Source: Glaciimonas immobilis (GTDB lineage: Bacteria > Pseudomonadota > Gammaproteobacteria > Burkholderiales > Burkholderiaceae_D). From it: a stretch of 64,000 nucleotides of DNA. The DNA lies in assembly GCF_011947285.1 (NCBI RefSeq), contig NZ_JAAOZT010000006.1:372001-436000 (forward strand), written 5' to 3'. Within the stretch, counting starts at the first letter, position 1, and every line of letters begins with the position of its first letter. A program made the translations under genes and the position numbers. Below, one piece after another: positions 54,911 through 64,000 of the stretch. The notes under the pieces are model-generated. The model had not been told where the DNA came from and ran no database searches. It saw nothing but the letters and a program-made list of their open reading frames with translations.

Positions 54911-55108
54911 ATGACTACCGCAGCGACGGAAAGAACCCTCAGTGCAGTTGTCGCGGATTGATGCTTGAAGCTGCCCGGCGTTGCTGCCTTGGTCAACGCG
55001 TTTACTAGCCAAAAAATGGAAGTTTGGAATATTGAGGGAATTTCACTTGCGCGGCTGAGTTGGGGCTTCATTGACATTGATAAAAATGGCAATGAGGTCG
55101 CCAGTTAG
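54911..55108 (+). pseudogene. Small ORF with an in-frame TGA between tssC and hcp
   Basis: One frame runs ATG (54911) through 16 codons (MTTAATERTLSAVVAD), a TGA (54959-54961), and 48 further sense codons to TAG (55106). The second half, including MEVWNIEGISLARLSWGF and IDIDKNGNEVAS, looks like protein. So it may be a decayed small gene of the sheath-tube operon. A 10-bp duplication AGGTATGACT sits at its start. No family recognised; chance is possible. Confidence 0.35.
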
Positions 55109-55193
55109 TTTAGCGCCTCCTCCGTTTTAAGCGCTGTAGCAGATCGTAATTAACAAAGTCATCATTTTTACCAACGAAATAGGAGTTTCACTA

Positions 55194-55676
55194 ATGGCAC
55201 AAGATATGTTTTTAAAGATTAATGGTATCGATGGAGAGTCCAGCGATAAAACACACAAGGCTGAAATCGAATTATTAAGTTGGTCGTGGAGTGTTTCGCA
55301 ACAATCGAATATGCATGCAGGTTCTGGCGGGGGTGCAGGAAAGGCCACGGTTGATGATTTGGAGTTTCAACATTTCATTGATCGCGCCAGTCCTAATCTT
55401 ATCCAATATTGCCTGAGCGGTAAGCACATTGATGAAGCAGTATTAGTTGTTCGTAAAGCAGGGGGCGATCCTTTGGAGTATTTAAAACTCACTATGAATG
55501 ACGTACTGGTTACGCACGTTGCGCCTTCTGGCGTTAGCGATGATGAGGCGCGACCAAAGGAAGACGTCCGTTTGGCATTCTCAAGATTCAAGCACGAATA
55601 TGTTGTGCAGAACGCCCAAGGTGGTAGTGGCGGAGCGATTACTGCAACCTTTGATATCAAAAAGAATGTCGCTTAA
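55194..55676 (+). CDS. hcp: T6SS tube protein Hcp
   Basis: A 160-residue Hcp (TssD) that stacks as hexamers to make the secreted inner tube. Starts MAQDMFLKINGIDGESSD, with ELLSWSWSVSQQ and HIDEAVLVVRKAGGDPLEYLKLTMNDVLV (in part) in the middle and a final strand YVVQNAQGGSGGAITATFD. TAGGAG lies about 8 nt upstream. Very probably the most highly expressed gene here. Confidence 0.97.
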   Translation: MAQDMFLKINGIDGESSDKTHKAEIELLSWSWSVSQQSNMHAGSGGGAGKATVDDLEFQHFIDRASPNLIQYCLSGKHIDEAVLVVRKAGGDPLEYLKLTMNDVLVTHVAPSGVSDDEARPKEDVRLAFSRFKHEYVVQNAQGGSGGAITATFDIKKNVA

Positions 55677-55817
55677 TTGATTCCTTCTCGTGCAGTCCTT
55701 TGGGCCGTGTGTGTCGACTGATTTTTTCGGCCAAAAAGCGCCGTTGGGCAGATGGCTTGGATTATTCCAAGCAATTTGTCTATCGGTATTTCGTCTCTCA
55801 CCTTAAATTCATTACAG

Positions 55818-56357
55818 ATGTATTTAGATTTACTTGCTAAACACCGTTATCAGTTTGTCCGCTTAAGAGCACTCGGCGTGCTCTTATTAATTCTGTCCCA
55901 AGCAGCCTGCGGTACCGGTCCAGTGGTAAAGGAACAAATTAAAATCGATTTGGAAATCGAAGCCAGCAAGGATGTTAATACGACCGACCGAGGGCTGGCC
56001 GCTCCCATTATGGTCCGGGTATACGAACTAAAATCCGGGACCACTTTCGAGGCCGCTGATTTTTTCTCTTTACAGCGAGACGGGAAAAGCCTCTTAGCGG
56101 CGGATTTGCTAGCGACCGATGAGTTTATTTTACGGCCTGACAGCAACCAGCTAATCAAGCGTAAAGCACATCCGGAAACTACGACGATAGGCGTAATAGC
56201 CGGGTTTCGCGAACTGGGAAAATCGGTATGGCGTGCGACCTATCGGCTTGAGCCAGCACCGGAGGCGCGCTGGTATCGTGCTGCCATCCCCGCTAACAAG
56301 GCGAAACTCAAAATAGATATTCATCAGCAAGCCATTTCGATCACAAAACTGGACTAA
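55818..56357 (+). CDS. tssJ: T6SS outer-membrane lipoprotein TssJ
   Basis: A 179-residue lipoprotein that tethers TssM to the outer membrane. With the ATG at 55818, a signal segment ends ALGVLLLILSQAAC (acylated Cys near residue 31; the -3 residue is Gln, unusual for a lipobox). The mature part carries the transthyretin-like fold signature GLAAPIMVRVYELKS and FREL after GVIAG. The open frame extends to 55752, but the extra 22 residues would precede the signal peptide; no ribosome binding site settles it. Confidence 0.88.
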   Translation: MYLDLLAKHRYQFVRLRALGVLLLILSQAACGTGPVVKEQIKIDLEIEASKDVNTTDRGLAAPIMVRVYELKSGTTFEAADFFSLQRDGKSLLAADLLATDEFILRPDSNQLIKRKAHPETTTIGVIAGFRELGKSVWRATYRLEPAPEARWYRAAIPANKAKLKIDIHQQAISITKLD

Positions 56358-56360
56358 AAA

Positions 56361-57710
56361 ATGAGTTGGTACAACAAAGTAGTGTGGAGCGAGGGACTGT
56401 TTTTACGCCCGCAACTGTTTCAGCAACAAGAGCGCTATTTCGAACATTTTGCGCACAAGCGTGCAGTCTCGCTAAGTCCATTTTTTTGGGGATTTCACCT
56501 TTATGACATTGATCGTGAGAGCTTGTTATACGGAAAGCTTGTTTTAAAAGCAGGGTCTGGCGTGTTCCCTGATGGCACCCCATTTGACGTGCCAGCATGC
56601 TCTCCGCCGCCCCAGCCACTGACGATCGTGCCTGAACATCAAAATCAAATGATATATCTGGCTGTGCCGTTGCTACTGCCAAACGCAGAGGAAACGACCT
56701 TCGATGATCAGGCCGATTCGCTAGCGCGATATCTTGCCTTCGACGATGAGTTGCGCGACAGTAATGCTATTGGACAAGGCCCTAAGCCGGTGCAGCTAGC
56801 ACATTTGCGATTGCGTCTTCTGCCGGAAAACGAGCTAACACAATCATGGATTGGCATCGCATTAACGCGCATTAAGTCGTTACGACCAGATGGCGCTGTT
56901 ACGTTACATGATAATGACCATATTCCGCCTGTGACGGGCTACGGTGCGAATAACCTACTCAGAGAATGGGTGCTGCAATTGCATGGATTAGCCCGATTGC
57001 GCGCCGACGCGCTGGCGGCCCGGCTATGTGGGAGCGATGGCCGGGCCAGTGCCGGCGCTGAGGTCGCAGACTACCTGCTGCTCCAAGCCTTGAACCGTTA
57101 CGAGCCATTGCTTGAGCACATGCGACAGATTGGTGAGATTGCACCGGTCGAACTATACCGGCAGTTTATCATGTGGGCGGGTGAATTATCGACCTTCGTC
57201 AGGCCGCAGACGCGTCGACCGGTTTCCGCTCCTGCCTATGATCATATGCACCTGTACGACAGCATTAAGCCGCTGGTGGATGATATTCATTATCTACTAA
57301 ATCAAGTTTTGATTCGCAGTGCAGAGTCGATTCCTTTGATAGAGCAAGCGCATGGAATTCGCAGTGCCTCAATGCTGCCTGCGGAGTTGAATGGCTACGC
57401 TAGTCTGGTATTGGCAGTAAGTGCGCAAATGCCTGCCGAAACGTTGAAACTGCAGTTTTCGGCGCAAACTAAAATTAGTCCCCCACAACGGTTGCCAGAG
57501 CTAATTCGTTCGCATTTGCCCGGGTTGGCGCTCAACCCGCTACCGGTCCCGCCACGACAAATCCCCTTTAACGCAGGATATGTTTATTTCGAACTGGCGC
57601 GTACGGGTCCATTTTGGGAGCAGATCGCAAAACATGGCGGACTTGCAATGCATATTGCGGGACATTTTCCCGAACTCCAGATAGAGCTCTGGGGGGTGCG
57701 AAATAAATGA
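56361..57710 (+). CDS. tssK: T6SS baseplate protein TssK
   Basis: A 449-residue TssK (ImpJ/VasE family) connecting baseplate and membrane complex. Start MSWYNKVVWSEGLFLRPQLFQQQERYFE is the family signature (cited in parts); the C-terminal receptor-like part ends with ELQIELWGVR. It begins 3 nt after tssJ and overlaps tssL (ATGA). Confidence 0.96.
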   Translation: MSWYNKVVWSEGLFLRPQLFQQQERYFEHFAHKRAVSLSPFFWGFHLYDIDRESLLYGKLVLKAGSGVFPDGTPFDVPACSPPPQPLTIVPEHQNQMIYLAVPLLLPNAEETTFDDQADSLARYLAFDDELRDSNAIGQGPKPVQLAHLRLRLLPENELTQSWIGIALTRIKSLRPDGAVTLHDNDHIPPVTGYGANNLLREWVLQLHGLARLRADALAARLCGSDGRASAGAEVADYLLLQALNRYEPLLEHMRQIGEIAPVELYRQFIMWAGELSTFVRPQTRRPVSAPAYDHMHLYDSIKPLVDDIHYLLNQVLIRSAESIPLIEQAHGIRSASMLPAELNGYASLVLAVSAQMPAETLKLQFSAQTKISPPQRLPELIRSHLPGLALNPLPVPPRQIPFNAGYVYFELARTGPFWEQIAKHGGLAMHIAGHFPELQIELWGVRNK

Positions 57711-59083
57711 CCAAATCAGAACAAAATGATAGCGCTCAACCTGGCGCTAACGATGCAGATATAGGCATTAAAAATGCAACTTGGGCCGTTCCTTCTACAA
57801 GCGTTTTAAGCCCGGTTTTATCTGAAGCTGAGGAGTCACCTAAAAAGCAAAAAAATATCGCCAATCAAACCCTTGAAGCATTTGATCGAACGACAAATTT
57901 GCAGAGCCGGTTAGTCAATATCATGGCTGCGGGGAATCCTCTTCTGGAAGCCGCGCGACCTTTATTGCGCACACTCGCGGACATGCCCGACACGCTTTCC
58001 GAGGGGGGGAACTTAGAATCTTTTTATACAATATTGGCCGATGAGGTCACCGACTTTCAGACCTTATGCGACAAGGCAAATTTGCCCTGGAAGCAGATGG
58101 CGGCGGTACGTTATTGCCTTTGTACTGCCCTTGATGAAAGCGTTAATCGCACGCATTGGGCGGGCGGAGAATGGGCACAGAAAAGTTTGCTGATTACTTT
58201 TGAAGGGGAGAGCGACGGCGGGGAGAAATTTTTTCTACTCGTGGGACGCATGGTTAATGATCCTCAAGAATATCGCAACGTGCTGGAGGTTTTGTTCCGT
58301 ATTTTGGGCCTCGGTTTCGAAGGTCGTTATAGTGTTCTGGAGGATGGCCGACGGCATCTTAGTCAGATACGTCAGCGCTTGCTGACGTATCTGAACGGCG
58401 CACGGGATCAGGTTAAACCAGCATTATCGCCGCACTGTACAGGTGAACCGGCCGGCCGTATGCGCTTATTACGTAGCATTCCGATATGGACCTCCTCATC
58501 GGTATTGGCGTTGACTTTGTTCAGCTTGTTCTCAGTTTATAAATACCGTCTCCTTGAGATCAGTGGCGAGATTGAAACGAATATTGTTGCTGTCGCAAAA
58601 AAATCGGAGCCAAAAGTGTTGTCGATATTCGCTTTGCCTACACTCAGAAAGGCCCACCCCTTGCGTCTGTCCGTGTCGTTAAAGGACGAGATCGACCGCG
58701 GTCTGCTAACAGTTACCGAAGACGCTGAGCGTAGTGTTCTCACTTTTAAAGGGGACGTGATGTTTAAAAAAGCGCAAAGTCAGATGCAGCAAGAAATTGG
58801 ACTTTCTCTGGAAAAAGTTGCCATTGAAATTGCTAGAGTTAATGGCGCGGTAACAATCGTCGGTCATACCGATAGCCAGCGAATACATACTTCGGAATTT
58901 CCTGATAACGGGGTGCTATCCGAGAAACGCGCGGCGCTCATAGCTGAATATTTACGCGGACATGGAGTTGCTGCTAGCCGAATTAATGCCATTGGACGAG
59001 GTGCAGAAGAGCCGATTGCCAGCAACAGCACAGTAGCAGGACGTGCGCGCAACCGCCGCGTAGATATCATTGTCAAGCAGTAA
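57707..59083 (+). CDS. tssL: T6SS inner-membrane protein TssL with OmpA domain
   Basis: A 458-residue fusion: DotU/TssL cytoplasmic domain (about 65-235; YCLCTALDESVNRTHWAGG, LVGRMVNDPQEYRNVLEVLF in part), a membrane helix near 264-285, and a C-terminal OmpA-like peptidoglycan-binding domain (VGHTDSQRIHTSEFPDNGVLSEKRA, ARNRRVDIIVKQ). It forms the inner-membrane ring with TssM. This is the standard TssL of the cluster; a second DotU gene lies at 41701. Confidence 0.95.
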   Translation: MTKSEQNDSAQPGANDADIGIKNATWAVPSTSVLSPVLSEAEESPKKQKNIANQTLEAFDRTTNLQSRLVNIMAAGNPLLEAARPLLRTLADMPDTLSEGGNLESFYTILADEVTDFQTLCDKANLPWKQMAAVRYCLCTALDESVNRTHWAGGEWAQKSLLITFEGESDGGEKFFLLVGRMVNDPQEYRNVLEVLFRILGLGFEGRYSVLEDGRRHLSQIRQRLLTYLNGARDQVKPALSPHCTGEPAGRMRLLRSIPIWTSSSVLALTLFSLFSVYKYRLLEISGEIETNIVAVAKKSEPKVLSIFALPTLRKAHPLRLSVSLKDEIDRGLLTVTEDAERSVLTFKGDVMFKKAQSQMQQEIGLSLEKVAIEIARVNGAVTIVGHTDSQRIHTSEFPDNGVLSEKRAALIAEYLRGHGVAASRINAIGRGAEEPIASNSTVAGRARNRRVDIIVKQ

Positions 59084-59094
59084 CAGGAACTCCC

Positions 59095-62000
59095 ATGTCT
59101 TATCTTAAACGAATATTTGGTTTTATTTTTTCCTCTCATACACTTGCGCTTATTGCGTTAGGGCTAATGGCCATGGTGGTCTGGTTCCTTGGACCATTGC
59201 TTGGTTTTGACGGTCTCTACCCTATGGCAGGAGTGGCTTCTCGGGTAGGTTTAATCGTTGTATTACTATCCGCTTTGTTATGCTGGTCATTGAAACTTTC
59301 GGCCAGCATTGTTGGCGTTGTCGCCTTGTGTCTATTGATCTGGCATGCCGGGCCATTACTATCTATTGGACTTGTAAAGCCTCTGGCAACGGTATGGCTT
59401 CGCATAATCGTCATTGGTTCTATTGCGATATGTTATGGTGCCTATTGGTTATATCGCTTGGTGCAGGCGATGCGACTGGACGAGAATCTGTTGCGGAAAG
59501 TTTTCCATCCCGTACAAAGTAAACCTGCCACCATTGCCCGCGATGAAATCCGCGCTGTTGGTTCAGTAGTGACCAAGGCAACGCAACAATTACGGAAGAT
59601 GCGTGGTATCGGTGGATTAAGTCGTTTGTTCGAAGGAAAACGCTATCTGTACGAGTTGCCCTGGTACATGGTGATTGGTGCCCCCGGAACAGGAAAAACC
59701 ACTGCCATCCACAACTCCGGACTGGAGTTTCCCGTAGCAGAACAAGCGGTCGCACAAGGGTGGGACGGACGAAGCCAAACGCTTAACTGTGACTGGTGGT
59801 TCACTAACGACGCAGTGCTTATTGACACTGCCGGTCGTTACGTAGAACAAAGCGGCCCCAAAGATAAAGGCGCGAGTGATGTGAACGGTGCGGAATGGAT
59901 GGGTTTTCTCGGTCAGCTACTTAAATACCGTCCGCGTGCCCCGATCAATGGTGCATTATTAGTAATTAGCGCGAAAGACCTGATTTCCAAAAGGCCCGAC
60001 CAACGCCTTGCCCTGGCTTTAGCGATGCGAAGCAGACTAACGGAATTACGAAGTCAACTGGGTATTCGCTTTCCGGTATATGTGATGGTTACCAAGATGG
60101 ACATATTACCTGGATTTTCAGAATATTTTCATTCTATGACCGCCGAATGGCGAGCTCAAATTTGGGGTTTTACGCTGCCCTATCGTAAGGACAGCGAAGC
60201 AGCTAAAAGCAAGGATTTACATGCAAGGTGTGAGCTGGAGCTGCAACTTTTGGAACAGCGCCTGAATGCTGGTATCGATACCCGTCTTCAGGAAGAGTAT
60301 GACCTGGGACAGCGCAAAAAGCTGTATTGCTTGCCGGAAGAATTTCGAAGTCTGTCAGTTTTACTCAAACCAATGCTCGAGCAGATATTCATGGATTCCC
60401 GCTACGATAATACCCAACTTGGAAGCACGTTGCGAGGTGTTTATTTCACCAGCGCAGCGCAGCTAGAGCAGAAAATTGCTGCAGATAAGGATACTTTATT
60501 CCAACGTTTTCAACGAGGTTTGAAGGGGACCGCTATGCCTGATGAAGATAGTCCGGTGGGCAGCCCCAACTTAAGCAGTACGCCTGATAGCATTAATCGT
60601 CGCAGTTTTTTTCTTGAGAATTTATTCCGACACGTTGTTATTCCTGAGGCACATCTGGTCAGGCCTAATTTGCGCTGGGAGGCGCGATTTCGCCTAATGC
60701 GCGTGGTTGGACATCTGCTTGCCATCACGTTGTTTGTATGGCTGGGAAGCGCACTAGTGAAAAGTTTCGGCAATAATCATCATTACCTTCAGGCGATTAA
60801 AAGTAAGGCGGATAACCTTGAAAGTCTGGTAGAAACGTATCGCAAAGCACCAACTAATTCTGCAATATCAACCGTTTTGGGTGCGGCGCGCGATGTAGCA
60901 AATTACAAAAATCTTGATCTGGATAATCCGGGCGGCGCTTATCGTTATGGGCTGTTTGCTGCACCGGTCATTGTGAGTGGCGGAAATGAGACCTATGCCC
61001 AGTTACGCCAGCAATTATTGCTTCCCCAAATTGTCAAGCGGATTGAAGTGGCGTTGAATGCGAATATTAAGGCGAAAAAGCCAGAGGCCATATATGACAC
61101 ATTGATGGTTTATCTTATGTTATTCGATAAAGAAAAATTTAACGAAGAGTCAATCAGAAGGTGGGTTTTACATGATTGGGAACGTTATGATAGTGCCGAT
61201 GCACTCGGCGGATCAAATGTGATGGTGCCGCATTTGGAGGCATTTTTGGCAGAAAGGCAGCAAGTGCCGTCATCGCTCAAAAATGAAAGTTTGATCGACG
61301 CTGCACGGGCTTTTCTGGATGGTAACCCCGTTATCAGTCGCCTTTATAAGCGCGCCACCACAGCGATGGAAAAAGATGCTCCTGATAATTTCACTCTATT
61401 GCAAGCTATCGGCCCACAGCCTACAGTTATCCTGACGCTTAAAAGCAATTCTTCTCTTGAGCGTGGGATACCTGGCCTATATACCTATCAAGGATATCAC
61501 GATGTTTTTAATGAGCGCCTGCCAGATCTGGTCGGGCAGGCGCTTATCGAAGATAACTGGGTAATGGGGCGGCGCAATATCGCTAAGCAAGCCTTTCGGA
61601 TTTCATCGGCCGGTGGCCCAGGTAGAAATGATCGCATAATTAACGATATCCGTCGCCAATATTTGACGGATTATGGGGACTATTGGCACACGTTTCTTGA
61701 TGACATTCGTACTCTTTCGAGCAGTCTGGAAATTGACGAGGGCGCATTAGCGCTTGATGTTCAGGCTTTGCGCATTCTGGCGGCGCCGGATTCTCCCTTG
61801 GTGCGTCTTGCACGCGTTGCTGTACGTGAAACCTCTTTGTCTGAAATAGCATTGTCCGACCATGATTCAATAACCAGTAGGGCCATGTCAGCTTTAGGCA
61901 AGGCCTCTGGGAGTGCAAGGGCTGTCGGCAGCGCGGCTAATGGACATATCGCGAGTGCGGACGTGAAACTGGAAAAAATATTAGTAGATAACCGCTTTTC

Positions 62001-63033
62001 TGCCTTGCGCGAAGTGGTCACGGGCCAGGCCGATACAGGTAGCGGACCGCTGCTGGGGGCAACGGCAGGTACAAATAAAGCCTTGCAGCTCGATGCCGTT
62101 ATGGGCTTGCTTAACGACCAGTACACATTGCTGGTTATAGCCGACAATGCACTAACTAAAAATGTCGTACCCCAAGTCTCGGATATCGGCACTAAATTGG
62201 AAGCGGAATCAGAGCGCTTGCCGGCACCGTTTCGTGCCGTATTATCAGGTATCGCGGGACACGCTACTGAAAAGGTCGGGCGGGGTATTAAACGGTTGCA
62301 GATTGAAGAATTGAAGGCGGCTGTGGCGCTATTGTCGACGCAGATAGAAACCAGCGTCAGTCAGGCTTGCCGTGTTGCGATCGAAGGCAAGTACCCGTTT
62401 TCGGCGAGCAGTCTAGAAGTCGATATTGATGACTTCAGTCGTATTTTTGCCAACGGAGGACTGATTGATGAGTTCTTCCAAAAAAATCTCGCCCCGTTGG
62501 TAGACACTAGCATCAAGCCTTGGCGTTATAAAGTCATTAATGCTGCGATGCCGACCGTGCCGGGTCCGGACCTGATACCTTTTCAGCGCGCTGCTGCGAT
62601 TCGCGAGGTATTCTTTCGGGAGCCTGGTGGAAAGCGCCTGTCCTGGAAAATGGACGTGAAAGTGGCTTCTTTGGATCCGCAGATCACGCAGCTTTTGATG
62701 GATTTCGACGGGCAGGCATCGGTGTATTCTCATGGTCCGATAGTGCCATTTAGAATAACCTGGCCGGGGCCCCGCGGTGGTGCTACCGCGGAAATTACGG
62801 CTAATCCGCGTGTAAGTCCGGAAACATCGTCCGTCGTAACTAATGGGCCATGGGCGTTATTTCGCTTGCTGGGACGCGGTCATATCATTGACACAGCATC
62901 GTCCAATCGATTGTCAGTTGAATTCAAATTTGATGGTCGTCGGACGGTACTGGACTTGCAGAGTGGCAGTTTGCCCAATCCCCTGACAGGCGGATTGTTA
63001 AAGAATTTTTATTGTCCTAAAGGTGTTGTATGA
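59095..63033 (+). CDS. tssM: T6SS inner-membrane protein TssM (IcmF family)
   Basis: A 1312-residue protein spanning the envelope. Three N-terminal membrane helices (about 10-32, 45-80, 100-122), a cytoplasmic NTPase-like domain with intact Walker A GAPGTGKTT (about 196-204) and WFTNDAVLIDTAGRY, a further membrane helix near 540-560, then the large periplasmic domain that contacts TssJ. Longer than many TssM proteins (about 1130-1200). It overlaps the next gene (ATGA). Confidence 0.95.
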   Translation: MSYLKRIFGFIFSSHTLALIALGLMAMVVWFLGPLLGFDGLYPMAGVASRVGLIVVLLSALLCWSLKLSASIVGVVALCLLIWHAGPLLSIGLVKPLATVWLRIIVIGSIAICYGAYWLYRLVQAMRLDENLLRKVFHPVQSKPATIARDEIRAVGSVVTKATQQLRKMRGIGGLSRLFEGKRYLYELPWYMVIGAPGTGKTTAIHNSGLEFPVAEQAVAQGWDGRSQTLNCDWWFTNDAVLIDTAGRYVEQSGPKDKGASDVNGAEWMGFLGQLLKYRPRAPINGALLVISAKDLISKRPDQRLALALAMRSRLTELRSQLGIRFPVYVMVTKMDILPGFSEYFHSMTAEWRAQIWGFTLPYRKDSEAAKSKDLHARCELELQLLEQRLNAGIDTRLQEEYDLGQRKKLYCLPEEFRSLSVLLKPMLEQIFMDSRYDNTQLGSTLRGVYFTSAAQLEQKIAADKDTLFQRFQRGLKGTAMPDEDSPVGSPNLSSTPDSINRRSFFLENLFRHVVIPEAHLVRPNLRWEARFRLMRVVGHLLAITLFVWLGSALVKSFGNNHHYLQAIKSKADNLESLVETYRKAPTNSAISTVLGAARDVANYKNLDLDNPGGAYRYGLFAAPVIVSGGNETYAQLRQQLLLPQIVKRIEVALNANIKAKKPEAIYDTLMVYLMLFDKEKFNEESIRRWVLHDWERYDSADALGGSNVMVPHLEAFLAERQQVPSSLKNESLIDAARAFLDGNPVISRLYKRATTAMEKDAPDNFTLLQAIGPQPTVILTLKSNSSLERGIPGLYTYQGYHDVFNERLPDLVGQALIEDNWVMGRRNIAKQAFRISSAGGPGRNDRIINDIRRQYLTDYGDYWHTFLDDIRTLSSSLEIDEGALALDVQALRILAAPDSPLVRLARVAVRETSLSEIALSDHDSITSRAMSALGKASGSARAVGSAANGHIASADVKLEKILVDNRFSALREVVTGQADTGSGPLLGATAGTNKALQLDAVMGLLNDQYTLLVIADNALTKNVVPQVSDIGTKLEAESERLPAPFRAVLSGIAGHATEKVGRGIKRLQIEELKAAVALLSTQIETSVSQACRVAIEGKYPFSASSLEVDIDDFSRIFANGGLIDEFFQKNLAPLVDTSIKPWRYKVINAAMPTVPGPDLIPFQRAAAIREVFFREPGGKRLSWKMDVKVASLDPQITQLLMDFDGQASVYSHGPIVPFRITWPGPRGGATAEITANPRVSPETSSVVTNGPWALFRLLGRGHIIDTASSNRLSVEFKFDGRRTVLDLQSGSLPNPLTGGLLKNFYCPKGVV

Positions 63034-64000
63034 AGGCTCATTTATTTACAAAGGCGAACGTAGAGCCATTTGCAGCTTGGGGGAAATTACCAACGGCGGA
63101 CGATTTTGTTTGTACTCGCGTTACACCTGAACATATAAAGGATTGGGGGTGTTGGTTTGCCATGCATCCGCTGCCTGCATTTGGCAAGCCTGATGCGACC
63201 AGGCGCATGCCAAGTGCAGGCCCGATTTTGGCCCAAGAATTCGATCGCGCGGTAACCATGGAAGAGATAAAGGTGACAGACGCTACATGTGCGACAGACG
63301 CACAAGACACAGCAGACGCACAAGACACAACGGACGCACTAGACGCAATTACAGTGCCGCGTGTCCACGCGGTAGGTGTCCATCACTTACCATGGAGTTT
63401 TGTACTGCCGCCTGGCGCCTTGCCATTTTCCGGTGACTTTTTCGTGGTGGGAGTGATGACGAATTCTTGCAATAAAATGGGTCATAGTCATCCTTTCGTC
63501 ATCTTTCGCACTGTATCGGAAAAATGGATTATGCAACATTTGGGTGATTCCAGAAATAGTCTGTTTTGGCTGGCCCGGTTATCGGCAAGATACGCGCGGC
63601 CAATGAAGGATACTAATGGCGTTGTGAGCGGCGCAGTGGCCCGGGGCCAGAGCGATTTAGACGCTGGTAGCTGCATCGAATTCACATGTGTTAGTGTGGA
63701 TCGGTCAATTGACGACCATTCCAGCGGATCGAATCGGTTACCGGGAGGCGCCCCAAATTTTGCATTAAAGGATCCTTTACAATCCCCGCAATTCGCATCG
63801 CGATTCTCTCCATTTTTTTCTTCGGTGTTACATTTTCCCTTGCGCTTGCCATGGCGTTTTTCGTTAGCGCTGTCTTTTGAAGCACGCAAGAATTCAAAAC
63901 TACCGGCACCCGAAAGCCCTACATTGAATGCGGAAAAAATTCCTTTATCAACCCCACCGCTAAGCTTGGACGTTCTTTTGGCACGACTTGCCTCAACTAT
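63030..64000 (+). CDS. TagF-family T6SS accessory protein (runs off the window)
   Basis: An ORF open for 323 codons from the ATG at 63030 to the window end, overlapping the tssM stop (ATGA). The start has the TagF/ImpM signature AAWGKLPTADDFVCTRV (usual GKLPxxGDFV). A normal TagF would continue HxxPW and end near 200 residues; here LPWSFVLPPGALPFSGDFFVVGVM and a PFVIF-RTVSEKW stretch are present but an acidic repeat (about residues 87-107) and a long Ser-rich tail are added. TagF can repress T6SS post-translationally in Pseudomonas. Confidence 0.8.
   Translation, partial: MKAHLFTKANVEPFAAWGKLPTADDFVCTRVTPEHIKDWGCWFAMHPLPAFGKPDATRRMPSAGPILAQEFDRAVTMEEIKVTDATCATDAQDTADAQDTTDALDAITVPRVHAVGVHHLPWSFVLPPGALPFSGDFFVVGVMTNSCNKMGHSHPFVIFRTVSEKWIMQHLGDSRNSLFWLARLSARYARPMKDTNGVVSGAVARGQSDLDAGSCIEFTCVSVDRSIDDHSSGSNRLPGGAPNFALKDPLQSPQFASRFSPFFSSVLHFPLRLPWRFSLALSFEARKNSKLPAPESPTLNAEKIPLSTPPLSLDVLLARLAST

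Noticed and set aside
54959-54961. TGA read as selenocysteine
   Set aside because: No SECIS-like hairpin is evident and no selenoprotein family fits; decay is simpler.
1-64000. CRISPR arrays, insertion sequences, prophage or integrative elements
   Set aside because: No direct-repeat/spacer arrays, transposase or integrase motifs, or flanking attachment repeats were seen.

Overview
The window looks like chromosomal DNA of a betaproteobacterium of the order Burkholderiales, most likely an Oxalobacteraceae-type organism (Collimonas/Herbaspirillum/Glaciimonas relatives). This is inferred from the gene order thrS-infC-rpmI-rplT-pheS-pheT-ihfA-merR, the long-type LeuA, a two-gene EgtB/EgtD operon and a Burkholderia-like type VI secretion cluster. 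Base composition looks close to 50% G+C by eye. No rRNA, tRNA, IS element, prophage or CRISPR array was recognised.

Layout. (1) 245-6079: a three-gene RND efflux operon (adaptor, CusA/CzcA-type pump, outer-membrane factor). (2) 6223-15102: a translation and nucleoid operon. thrS is preceded by a short ORF with five Thr codons and an attenuator-like hairpin set; infC appears to start at ATA; rpmI has a structured leader; pheS overlaps a Phe-rich mini-ORF. (3) 15416-23788: upp, then electrophile or quinone detoxification genes (CurA-like reductase, YqhD-like dehydrogenase, a TetR regulator with two matching operators, an Old Yellow Enzyme), a LysR regulator and an ABC exporter. (4) 24094-30166: ergothioneine genes egtD-egtB, a LysR/azoreductase divergent pair and leuA. 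(5) 30167-38788: a looser region of small proteins (DUF3096, a DUF1488-like protein, a small lipoprotein, unknowns), a MarR/ClC pair, DoxX, a deaminase and a GNAT protein. (6) 38979-64000: an RcsB-like response regulator and a type VI secretion system (T6SS).

The T6SS is divergent around an AT-rich region (49119-49517). Leftward: two small unknown ORFs, a TagH-like FHA protein, tssE, tssF, tssG, tssA, then a second DotU-like protein and a separate OmpA-family protein. Rightward: tssH (clpV), tssB, tssC, an interrupted small ORF, hcp, tssJ, tssK, tssL (DotU-OmpA fusion), tssM and a tagF-like gene that runs off the end. Sheath, baseplate, membrane complex and recycling ATPase are all present. 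VgrG, PAAR and effectors are not in the window and probably lie beyond 64000.

The most unusual signals are the threonine leader peptide/attenuator before thrS, the duplicated DotU/OmpA platform genes in the T6SS, and several small unrecognised genes inside the T6SS operons.
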